Shown here: one piece after another, positions 47,260 through 57,790 of the stretch
Layout: every line of letters starts with the position of its first letter
Numbering within the stretch: the stretch's first letter is position 1
Assembly (NCBI RefSeq): GCF_030272615.1
Contig: NC_081408.1
Coordinates: forward strand, 198,674,841-198,738,840
DNA: 64,000 nt
Source: Cryptomeria japonica
Lineage: Eukaryota; Streptophyta; Pinopsida; Cupressales; Cupressaceae
Reading direction: 5' to 3'
The notes under the pieces: generated by a model
What the model saw: only the letters and a program-made list of their open reading frames with translations
What the model was told of the DNA's origin: nothing
The model's database searches: none
Made by a program: the position numbers and the translations under genes

Positions 47260-48602
47260 ATGCATAGACGAATAAGAGATGTTCTAGGTAGATTTCTGTC
47301 CAATCGTCCTAATCATGCAGAAAATAATTCCTCAGATATAAATCCTTTTTCTGAAATTTATCAAACCCTAGAGAATTTGAACCATCCAGAATCTGAATTT
47401 CTAGAAGGTAGTCTTCAATTCCTCTTTGGACCTCAAGAAGAAGAATTTCATATAGTAACTACCCCCAGAAGTCCAATGCAAGGAATCCACCACCACCACC
47501 TATGAACTTGACGTTTGATTTACCCATATCTGATCAACATGATAATGCTAATCTCAAGAACATTCCAACTTCTTCCCTCCCTGAATTCTATGGATTGGTG
47601 ATAGAGGATCCAGACACATTTTTGTTTGAGTTTGATGTTCTCTGTAGGAGTTTTGACTATACTATAGATGCCCATAGACTCAAAATATTTCCTGCCACCT
47701 TGAGGGAATCATCTTTAAGATGGTTTATGAGCTTGGGTAGTAGCACAATCAATACATGGGATGAGATGAAATGATTGTTTCTTGCAAAATATAAAGATTA
47801 TTGTAGAGGCACTGATCGTCATGGGGATGATATCTTTAGAATGACATAGAAAGAAGATGAGAGTCTTGAAGATTATTTGGAGAGGTTTCTGTTTAGTGTC
47901 AAAAAGTCCAAACATAATACTCTAAATGAATATTCCCTCAAGTTGATATTTTTGAGGGGAATCAGTGATGAATGCATTAATTATTTGGATATTATGGGAG
48001 GAGGTGACATTACATAGTCCACCTAGGCTGAAATAGGACAAATTTGTAAGAAGTATTCTAGATCTGCTTCTAAGAAGAACAAGCATTTCAAGCCAGGAGC
48101 ACCTTCATCAACATCTGGCACTAGAGTTTTTAGAATGGAACTTAGCCATTTATTGAATGACTTTAAGGAGGACATCATAAATAATATGGTTGCTTAGTTG
48201 GATACACTTTCAACTAAGAAGAAGCATGAAGAAGATGATGCATTTCTTTCAAAATTTTGCCCTCATTGTAGACAATGAAAGAAGGATCGTAGATGTAAAA
48301 TGGTTGCAAATGTGGAGGTTCTTGATTTCAAGCCAATACAAGGTGAGGATGAGCAAGTCTTCTATGTTGCTCAAAGAAGGCCAAATTTCCAAAGACAAGG
48401 TATGCCTCCAGATCCACTTTCTTTTTTTGGTTATAGTGGAAATTCTTATGTGCCAAATAACCAATGGCAATCACCATATGCTCAAAATTTTGGTAATTAT
48501 CAAAATTGGTATGGTTCTCAAGGCCAAGGGCAACATTTTGCTAATCAAATGCACAGTGGCAGCAACCACAAGGAAATTGGTATCCACCTCAAGGCCAAGT
48601 AA
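47260..48602 (+). pseudogene. gag: Athila-like gag
   Basis: Begins about 47260, shifts frame near 47495 at a CCA repeat, then reads through stops to 48602. The Ty3 gag domain is at 47580-48000 (LPEFYGLVIEDPDTFLFEF, LRESSLRWFMSLG, LRGISDECINYL). A cysteine cluster CPHCRQ near 48270 sits where Athila elements have a zinc motif. A glutamine/asparagine/proline-rich tail follows to about 48940. Gag would build the particle. Not functional here. Confidence 0.85.
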
Positions 48603-49224
48603 GTCAGTTTCAAGGGAATTGACAACCTACTCCTCAATGGAGGGGGAGTCATCCATGGACTGCCCAATCCTTTGGTTATCAACAACCTATTCAGCAGCCA
48701 CAATCGCCTACAATAATGCCTCCTCCTGTAGCCACTGTTGTCCTGCCTAAACCAATGCAGTTGCCCACTCAACCAATACCAAATCCTAATATTAAATCTC
48801 AGCAACAACAACAAGCTTATTTAGCTGATCTTAATCAATACCCAACCTATTCTCTATCCCTAAGTGATATTCACCTTTCATCTGGGACAACTCTGCTTAA
48901 TCCATCTCCTCCATTTATCACCGAGGTATAAGAAGAGCAAGAAATCTCTAATCCAACATATACAATTCCTTAGAAGTAGATATTACTGCCATTTCCCTAG
49001 AGATTGCAAGAAAAGGAAGTTCTCACAGAACAAGAGCAAGGTTTTGATATTATAGATTAGCTGAAACATGTTTTTTTTAAAATTCCATTGTTGCAAGCAA
49101 TAAGAGATGTTCCTATAGTAGTAAGGCATTGAGAGAAGCATGTCTAAAATAACCTGACAGGAAGAAGAAGGATCCGCAAACAGTGCATGTTATGGGTCAA
49201 TTGGCAGATATTATGTTAGGCAAG

Positions 49225-49650
49225 GTTGCAATTCCAAAATATTCTGATCCATGTAGTCCTGTTGTAAGTATAGTCATTAATGGCATCTAGATAAGAAATG
49301 TTTTAATAGATTTAGGGGCAGCCATTAATGTGATGACAAGAGAAGTACTGAAACAACTTGAAATCAATAGTCTAAGGCCTACACCTACAATTCTACAGCT
49401 TGCTGATAGCTCTACAGTGAGACCTGATGGTATAATTGAAGATGTGGTGGTTATTTTGGATTCCTGGGAATACCCTGCAGACTTTATGATTCTATCTCCA
49501 AAGGCAACACTGGGAGGATATCCGGTGATTTTGGGAAGACCTTGGCTTGGCACGAATGATGCATATATTGGATGTAGATCAGGGGATATGACTATTTTAG
49601 ATGGGAACTCTACAAAAACATTCTCTTTGTATTCTCCTGCACAACCCTAG
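49225..49650 (+). pseudogene. pro: Athila-like aspartic protease
   Basis: VLIDLGAAINVMTREVLKQL near 49305 carries the active-site Asp, followed by LGA and the hydrophobic strand. YPVILGRPWLGTNDAYIG near 49520 is the second conserved block. The frame is different from gag and from RT. Stop at 49648-49650. Confidence 0.88.
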
Positions 49651-49747
49651 TTTGATCAAGAACAAGCCGTTTGGCCCATTTTGGGAGAAGAATCTGAGGG
49701 AGTTGACTCTATTAATCACCTTATGATGATTAAATTGAGATCTATTC

Positions 49748-50760
49748 ATGCAATTACATGATGAAGACTCAATTATTTATAAAATTTTGATAAATGAGTT
49801 GATACAAGAACAACAAATGCAGGAGTTGGTACCTAATATTGCAGATTTAGACTTTCCCGCAACCACTGATGTATTGTATACTCTGTTGCCGCAGGAAGTT
49901 TGTACTTCTCATTTTTCTGATATGTCCCAAATTAATCTTACTACCAAGATAGAGGTTGATTTGAATAAATGTTTAAATATCAATAGTCATCTTTCAAATA
50001 CTCAAAAGAGGGCCATTGTGGACTTGCTGAAATGTTATAAAAATGCTTTTGCATGGGATTACAAAGACATGCATGGAATAGATCCAACAATTTGCACCCA
50101 CCATATCTATATAAAACAAGAATGTTGCCCACTTAGACAGCCGCAAAGAAGAATCAATCCTGCATTAAAAGAAATAGTTAAAGAAGAATTGCAGAAGTTG
50201 TTAAAGGCCGGGTTTATCTATCCTATCTCTGATAGCCAATGGGTATCACCTTTGGTAATAATTCCTAAGAAAGGAGGAAAATGGAGGGTATGTGTTGATT
50301 ATAGAGCCTTGAACTTAGCAACAAGAAAAGATCATTTTTCATTACCATTTATGGATCAGGTATTGGATTCTTTGGCTAGTAAAAGTTATTTTTCATTTCT
50401 TGATGGATTTAGTGGTTACAATCAGATTCAGATAGCCCCGACGGATCAAGAAAATACAACATTTACTTGTCCTTGGGGCACATATGCATATTTTGTTCTT
50501 CCTTTTGGGTTGTGTAATGCTCCAGCCACTTTTCAAAGAGTAGTGATCAATATTTTTTTTGATATTTCTCAAGACATCATGGAAATCTATATGGACGACT
50601 TTACAACTTATGGTTTTGAATTTGAACAAGCATTAGGGAACCTGAAAAAAGTTTTGCAGCGATGTGAGGACTATAGTTTGTCATTAAATAGTGAGAAATA
50701 CTTCATTATGATGTAGGAAGGAATAGTCCTTGGTCATCATATCTCTGAAAAAAGGAATAA
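49748..50760 (+). pseudogene. pol: Athila-like reverse transcriptase
   Basis: 322 codons open from 49748 to 50716. It shows ISDSQWVSPLVIIPKKGGK, RVCVDYRALN, FSFLDGFSGYNQIQIAP (catalytic Asp), LPFGLCNAPATFQR and IYMDDFTTYG (catalytic pair). The order and spacing are those of Ty3-type RT, and IYMDDFTxYG is the Athila/Tat form. All catalytic residues are kept, making this the best preserved domain of the element. A stop at 50714-50716 and a shift near 50745 lead into RNase H. Confidence 0.93.
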
Positions 50761-51400
50761 AGGTAGACCCAACAAAGATTAAAGTCATTCAGCATATCAA
50801 TGCCCTTGTGAAGCAAAAAGATGTAAGAAGTTTCCTTGGTCATCCTGGATACTATAGATGGTTTATCAAAGACTTCAGCAAAATTGCAAGTCCCTTATAT
50901 TCATTGCTTACCAAGGATATGCAATTTAAATGGACCTCTGCATGCAATGAAGCTTTCTTGAAGCTTAAGCATGCCTTGACTTAAACACCAGTTCTTAAAG
51001 GTCCAAATTGGTCCTTACCATTTCAAATTCATATAAATGCATCTGATTATGCAATAAGGGCAGTATTAGGACAAAATATTGACAAATTGGAAAGTGCAAT
51101 ATATTATATTAGCAAGAACTTACAGGGACCTGAGTTGAATTACACAGTCACTAAAAAGGAAATGTTAGCTGTTATATATGCACTCAACAAATTTAGGCAC
51201 TATATCATAGGATATCCCATATTTGTGCATACAGATCATACTGCAATCAGATATCTCATGAATAAGAGTTCAATTACTGGTACATATATCGTTGGTTATT
51301 GTTGATGCAGGAATTTGATATCATAGTTGTTGATAAAACATGGAAGTCTAATGTAGTTGCAAACTATCTTTCAAGACTTCAGTTACAAGAAGATTCTACA
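50761..51400 (+). pseudogene. pol: Athila-like RNase H
   Basis: The connection VRSFLGHPGYYRWFIKDFSK leads to INASDYAIRAVLGQ (Asn where the catalytic Asp is expected), TKKEMLAVIYALNKFRHY with the catalytic Glu, and VHTDHTAIRYLM with a catalytic Asp. Stops at 50984 and 51303. Confidence 0.88.
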
Positions 51401-51429
51401 GTAATAGATGATGTTTTTCTAGATGAACA

Positions 51430-52858
51430 TTTATTCCTTATACAAGCTCACACTCCCTAGTATGATGATATTGCCAACTATTTAGTTGCTGCTAAAATGC
51501 CAATTCATTTCTCTCCTAAGGAAAGAAGGTTAATAGAAAAAAAATTTAATTTCTCATGGATTGCTGATTGTTTGTTTTATACTGGCCCTGACCAAGTCAT
51601 GAGAAGATGTGTAAGGGAAGATGAAACATATGATATCCTGCATGCATGTAATGATGAACCATGTGGATGACATTTTGTTGCCAAAAGAACATCACTCAAA
51701 ATACTAAATACAGGATACTATCAGCCCACATTACACAAGGATGCAACACAATATGCAAGAAAATGTGATAGATGCCAGTGTATGGGAAGACGTACTAAAT
51801 CTGATGAGATGCCATTATATCCACAAATATTAGTTTCACCATTTGATAAATGGGGATTTGATTTTGTTGGCCCAATTGATCCACCTTCTATTGGCAAATC
51901 CTACATTTTGGTATGTACAGATTATGTAACAAAATTGGTGGAAGCTCATGCCATGACACATGCAAGAGATAATAAGGTGGCTGAGTTTCTTTATGAAGAG
52001 ATATTTACAAGATATGGAGTACCAAGAGAAATTGTATCAGACCAGGGCACACAATTTACTTCAACATTGATTGTAGCTTTGGTAAATGAATACAATATAA
52101 GGCATAGAAAATCTACTCCATATCATCCACAAGCTAATGGATAGGTAGAGGTTACAAATAGGGAGCTTGAGGCTATTCTTACCAAAATAGTATCTGTTCA
52201 TAAAAAAGACTGGTCTCATAAGCTTTCAAAAGCAATTTGGGCATACAAAACAACTTGGAAAACACCAAATGGTTTTATACCTTTAGAAATGGTTTATGGA
52301 AAATTAGCAATGATGCCTATTGAATTTGAGCATAAAACTCCGAGGACAAATTTGCAATTAAATATTACACTATCTAAAGCACAAAAAGAACACATTTAAC
52401 AATTGAATGCTTTGGATGAATGGAGGAAAATGGTTGTCCGAAAGACAGAACTGATCCAAAATCAGAGAGCAAAATGGCATGATAAATATATGAAAGAGAA
52501 AAAGTTCAAAGTTGGTGACTGGGCACTATTGTATGACTCAGGATATAAAGATACTATGGGAAAGATGCAAACCAGATGGCTATAACCATATGAGATAGAA
52601 GAAGTTTTCAATAATGGAGCTGTTCATTTAACCACAATTGACCCTGTTCGGTTTGAGCTTTTGGTGAATGGTCACCAATTGCATATGTATCATAAGCCAA
52701 CCACTAAAGAGGAGCTCCTGTATAAATTTACCCAAAAGGATGAAACACAGGTTCCTATAGCAACTGATCTGGTTTTGGTTCCTACTGCAATTGAGCAAAG
52801 TAATGAAGGAAAGGTTCCTGCAACCACTGCAGTGAACATGCTTGCCACTTCATCATAA
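51430..52858 (+). pseudogene. pol: Athila-like integrase
   Basis: The zinc-binding part (CDRCQ near 51770) precedes the core: D in VCTDYVTK, D in VSDQGTQF and E in VEVTNRELE, with a TAG at 52142 just before the last. The C-terminal domain has FKVGDWALLYD and MQTRWL (stop) PYEI near 52510-52590. The frame ends at 52856-52858. Stops also near 51460, 51668 and 52397. Confidence 0.9.
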
Positions 52859-53097
52859 ATATTCCCATGTCTTATGGGAATATTCTTCTCCATAAATAAA
52901 ATTCCATCCATGTTATCCCATGCCATTTTCTTATCTGTCATTTCATTTCATTTCGCCATCATTTTCGTGCAACTGCAGGTATGTACATATTGTATTTTAT
53001 TTTAATTACGCATTTATGATTTCATTATGATTATGCCTTCCCAATTCTGCATACACTCCCTTAAATCTTGTTAGCTTGTGTGGACACGTGCTAGGTT

Positions 53098-53109
53098 AAG
53101 TTGGGGGGG
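53098..53109 (+). other. Internal PPT-like tract between pol and the 3' ORF
   Basis: AAGTTGGGGGGG nearly copies the 3' PPT (AAAGTTGGGGGG at 55662-55673). It lies about 230 bp after the integrase frame. Confidence 0.6.
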
Positions 53110-53336
53110 TGTTTTATGGTTCAGTTTCCAAAGTTAGTGATTGTTTATCCTTTTCGGTACTTAGAATTGATTGCTTGCCATCATTGTTTTTAACAAGATA
53201 TTCTTTCACGCAAGGAAGTAATAAATTCTGCCACCGAATTTGGAAATATGTATGGAATTTTCAATTTTCAAGTCTATGGGATATTTTGGTTCTTTGTTTC
53301 TCAACTGTAGAGTGTGCTATACTAACAGAGTAAGAA

Positions 53337-55605
53337 ATGGGTGGAGATCCGATCCGCCATGAACCAACAGTCCATGATGCGTTGCTATAGGATGCTCTTT
53401 GTGAGCATTATTTTAGACATCATGGCTGGATTGATTACTTTTTGAAAATCAAGGATTTTAATGAAGAAATTGATGCAAAGTTTATGCATTCCTTCAATGA
53501 AGGAGAAGCTATGGTTAAAGTTTTTAGGGTCATTGCTATGGAGAAGCGGATAGCTAAAGTTATAGGGTTGCCGCAGGAAGGAGAATTGTTTCCAGAATCA
53601 AAGGACGCCAGGAGTGCTAGGGCAGAGTTTACACTTCCCATAGATGGACCTCTAGCGGTGGACAAGCAAGGAACCATGAGGGTTTCCCTACCAGCAAAGT
53701 GGCTTCAGGTAGCTTTGTATGTCATGAAATACATTAATTATGAAGGGAGGTATTCAAATCTACATTCACCAGATTTTAAATTACTTAGTCATTTATGACA
53801 TGGCCGAAGGGTGAATGTCCCTAATTTTCTATACCACCTAATTTCTACAAGTGCCAAAGAAACGCGAAAGAATGGAAATCATTCTATCAGCCATCATGGT
53901 TTGGTTAAATTGCTTGTAGAACGTTATCTTAGAGACGTTTCACAGATGGAATGGGGGTATTTGAGGACATATTGCAGTTTAGGGTTGAAGATGCTCTTGT
54001 TGCAGAGGATCCACCGGTTAAAGAGGAAAATATTGCAGAACACTCTTCTCCCGTAGTTTTTGCAGAGGATGATTTTCTCATTACTGAAGGAGCTGTGATT
54101 ATTATGGAATAAGAAATGGTTGAGCAAAATGTGGAGCAACCCTCCGCTTCTCTTCAAAGAGATTCACCACTTGCTAAGAGAAAGGGAAGGAATTGGAAAT
54201 AAATGAAATAGATGAAAAACCTATGGTTCAACCACATGCAACTCAAATTTCTCCTACAACCAAGAGGCGTAAGTCAAAAAGAAAAACTCCTGTAGTGGAG
54301 CCATAGGTAGAAACCACTCCTGCAGCCACTCCAAAGGTTTATGTGAGAAAAACACAAAGTAGGACCAGAAGGCTCGTCTAGCAGGTGATCCAACATAGGT
54401 TATTATAGTGGAAACATTAGAAGAAGGGATCCCTACAAATTTTAAAATCCAGGAAGAAGGTGATGTAGATAGACTATCAAATCTTGCTTTTGTGGCAGAG
54501 CAACTTGAGGAAACTGTTGAAGAGATTCCACAATATCTTGAGGAACTTATCGGAGAGATTCCACAATAGTTTGAGGAACTTGTTGAAGAGATTCCATGAC
54601 CTAAGGTAACACCTATTAGACCTCCATCATCCCTAAGAAGTTTATTGATTGCGTTAACATTTTATAGACAATGGGAAATAGAGAGGGCTAGATTGCAAGG
54701 GATTATTGACAAACAACAAAGAGAAATTGAAAAGAGGGATAACAAAATTGAGGAATTAGAGGCTAAGGTTGAAACAATCACTAGTGTGGTCCCCAAATTG
54801 ATGCAATGTAGGACACCTCCAAGGGTTTATGCTCCACATTTAAGGGAGCGGTATTTAAATTTCAAATTGAACCTCATTGTTAGGGACCTTAGCCCCTCTT
54901 TAGAAACCACTGAGGAATTTTATTATGCTTACCAGACTTCTCCAGCAGCTGTGAAAAATTTGTTATGTGAATTATATTTACATAACTATGTTGTACCTTT
55001 AGATAGTGAGTGGAATCCTTTGTTATATATTGGTGATATCCATATAAAAGCTTTAATGTCATGGATTCAAATGAGATTAGCATGGGGGCACAAGCTAGAG
55101 TATACAAAGATTTTGAATTTGATTGTCCATTGCCATTGAGGAAGGAAGCAAAAGAGTCAAGAGTTCTTTATTATGAATGACATAAATTACTAGTAAGAGA
55201 TTATGTTAGGAAACTAGTGCTTCCAATGAGAGATGAAATATACCAGGCATATGAGCATTTAGTTCAGACTAACAATGCAGCTACAATAGATGGGTTAACT
55301 CAACATTGGAATAACTTACCAAAAGAATTGAAATAGGGAGAACCTCATTCACTACAAATTTTTTAGGCAACTATGCATAGAGCCCCTAAATATATACAAC
55401 TAGGCAAAGAGAAGGCCAATAATTGGTTACCATTGATCTTTCAACCTCCTATTCTTATGTGGCCACTATTGGGATGTAAGACTACAGATCAGCCCTATGA
55501 AGTAGTTACAGAAGAGTCAACCAGATGGTCCAAGTTGGAAAAGATGAAAGGATTTACTAGAATTTAGCTTCAGGAGGAACAAGTCAAGGAACCATTGGTG
55601 ATTTG
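53337..55605 (+). pseudogene. Extra ORF downstream of pol (Athila ORF2/env-like position)
   Basis: ATG at 53337; one frame over 2.2 kb with stops near 53388, 53798, 54056 and several later. Near the start is a globular part: FRHHGWIDYFLKIKDF, MEKRIAKVIGLPQEG, RRVNVPNFLYHLIS and ISHHGLVKLLVERYL. Then a charged, proline/glutamate-rich stretch and a coiled coil (QGIIDKQQREIEKRDNKIEE near 54690). Athila elements carry such an ORF, sometimes called env-like. I see no signal peptide or transmembrane span, so an envelope role is not supported. Its globular part has the same outline as ORF2 of elements I, C, IV and V. Confidence 0.65.
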
Positions 55606-55661
55606 AGAATTAGTGCAAGAGTCAGAAATTTTCCTTTTTGCTGTAGGATGAGCAAGCTCTT

Positions 55662-55675
55662 AAAGTTGGGGGGCA
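55662..55675 (+). other. PPT of the Athila-like element
   Basis: AAAGTTGGGGGGCA immediately before the 3' LTR. Confidence 0.85.
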
Positions 55676-56773
55676 TGATGAGTTGAGACATTGTCATATT
55701 TCTATGCTCAAAACTCTTGAGTTTTTGTCATCTTTTGATGTGCATAAGTAGTAGTGATTTAGTGAAAGTTTACTATATGTATTCCATATGTTAAGCCCAA
55801 ACCTATTAAATCATGTTTTATCTTTGCCATTTATTCCTGCAGCCATGTGATTTATTCTTGTTGCCATGTGGATTATTTAGGGCAATATCATCTATGAAAT
55901 TAATAGATGTCTTGATTAAATAAAATGCGTATGTATGTTATTTCTTTTGTAGTGCAGGGAATAAATGACACTGTAGTGGATGTTCGCCTATCACGCCAGT
56001 TGAAGGAAAGGATACTCAAGAAGATGACTGAAGATCAAATTGCAGAAAAGCTAAAGAAGCGTAAGGAAAGACATAAGAGGAGAAATCAAGTGATACTACC
56101 GATGTTTAACTTAGGTGGACATTGAAGTTGTAAATATCGCCACAGTATGTTATGACTATGGTTCAGTTTAGATCCACGTTTCCAGCAACATAACTCCAAC
56201 TAGCTCCTTTCTCAGTCAATTATCCACCTTTTCTTTCCAACGTGATTTGTGTTGTCTGTTGTAGATGATTTATTTTTAATAATAAGCTCTTTATCTTCTT
56301 GGCGGTTAGATAAGAAGTATTTTTGAGTTTTCTTTTCATATTGCATCATGTAATGACTTCCAAAGAATGATGAATAAAAAATATGTTATTCTGAGCTTTT
56401 AGAGTTGTTTTTGGGAAGCCTGGTATCACTCATCCAAGGGGGCCTACTTGGTGAGTGTTCCTGTGCATTTGTTAAGATTAGTTTTCTTTCCTTAACTATA
56501 GTAGACATTTTTGTATTGACTGTTCCTGCAATCACTAGAAACATATTCGTTGACTATTCCTGCAACCAAGCCAAAGCAGAGTAATTTCTATTTTTCAGCA
56601 TTGAAGTTATCCAGTATTGCTTTTAAGAATTTACGCAGAAGTTTTCCTGTAGCCTTTCTATGGTTTCAATTCTTGCTTACCTTTTCCGCATAATGTTAGT
56701 TGCTATAGTAATGCAGAATAGCTATCCCGGGAACTTAGTGCATATATAGTGCAGACCCATTTCAAGTATTACG
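55676..56773 (+). repeat. Athila-like 3' LTR, truncated by element IV
   Basis: TGATGAGTTGAG onward, matching 38077-38338 and 46142-46960. Cut at 56773 by element IV; the missing part of roughly 170 bp should lie beyond the window. Confidence 0.9.
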
Positions 56774-57550
56774 TGTTAGGATTCCCAAAGATATTGAGAA
56801 GGGGGGGGGGGGGGGTGAATCAGTATCTAACCGGTTGATGTATTTTCTAAACTTATTAAATGAATCGCATGCCAAAACAGTGTACCGGTAAACTAGAAAT
56901 AATGTAGTAAATAAGATCAGTAAACACAACATAGAAAGCACACCATAACACAATATTTTTAATGAGGAAACTCGGTATGGGAAAAACCTCGGTGGGATTT
57001 GTGACCCACAATATTCCCTCACTAGCCAATAAGTGAATATTACTAATACAATAGGGGCCTGCACATGCAGGAAGGCCAACTGCCTAAAGCTCACTGCTTA
57101 AATACAAAAGGGGAAGTCTCACTGACTTACAAAAGTGGATTATGTAAATCAAATGTTATGTACTGCTTCGGTTCAACATCTTCTATGTCAGGTTCAGTAC
57201 CGGTTTAAGTTCATGCAACTTCCATAACCTATTCCAAAGTCTGCCTTAATATTCACATATGCCTATTACATTCCTTCCATGCATTTCTTTTCTGCTTACA
57301 AATGATTTACAAGATCGCATACTTATATGAGTCGTAATACAATTCACCTTGTCGGCTTACAAAAAGATTTTACAATTAAATACAAAATATAATAAACAAA
57401 ATCCTGTCAGCCAGGGTGTCGGTAAACATCTTTGCCTGTGCTTGTGCCGGTGTTTGTGCCTGTGCTGGTGCCATAGGATTGTAAGGTTGCCATCAATGAC
57501 AATACCTTCAATCGCCTACAATTTCTCATTAGAGTGTGCATTTTCCAACA
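56774..57550 (-). repeat. Element IV 3' LTR
   Basis: 777 bp, with 15 G at 56801-56815, the GTGGG/CCCAC hairpin (56992-57009), CCTGCA-CA-TGCAGG (57058-57071), AGGC-CAACT-GCCT (57073-57085), AAGC-TCACT-GCTT (57087-57099) and AAGTC-TCACT-GACTT (57114-57128). Confidence 0.9.
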
Positions 57551-57790
57551 ATCTCCCCCTTTGGCATTGATGGCAACACTCATGAGAAAAAGCCAAAATT
57601 GTATCCAAAAGGTGTTGACCAAAAGTCTTACCACATTGTCAAAAATGTGTTACCAAAATTGTGTGCTCCAAAACTCTGTGCTCCCCCTGAGTAGATGATC
57701 TCTTTTGTCTTACTCCTTTTTCTCATCCTCTACTACTCCCCCTTTGGCATCAATGACAAAGGCTGTCATTCAATGCCAATTGAGTGTAGT
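57551..57790 (-). other. Element IV PPT and 3' untranslated region
   Basis: ATCTCCCCCTTTGGCATTGA adjoins the LTR; a second CTCCCCCTTTGGCATCAATG is near 57737. The sense-strand sequence across the PPT into the LTR is identical over about 32 bases to the copia element. Confidence 0.85.

Larger units (their letters stand above)
38077..56773 (+). mobile_element. Athila-like Ty3 retrotransposon (with inserts in both LTRs)
   Basis: The 5' LTR (38077-38338 plus 46137-47135, about 1.25 kb) is matched by 55676-56773, where another insertion cuts it. The PBS at 47140-47157 (TGGCACCGTTGCCAGGGA) is the tRNA-Asp-type site typical of Athila and relatives. Order is gag, protease, RT, RNase H, integrase, then a separate 3' ORF, as in Athila/Calypso elements. 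All frames are broken. Confidence 0.88.

Noticed and set aside
53337-55605. Envelope glycoprotein in the Athila-like element
   Set aside because: The position fits the so-called env-like ORF, but no signal peptide, transmembrane helix or cysteine pattern is visible.
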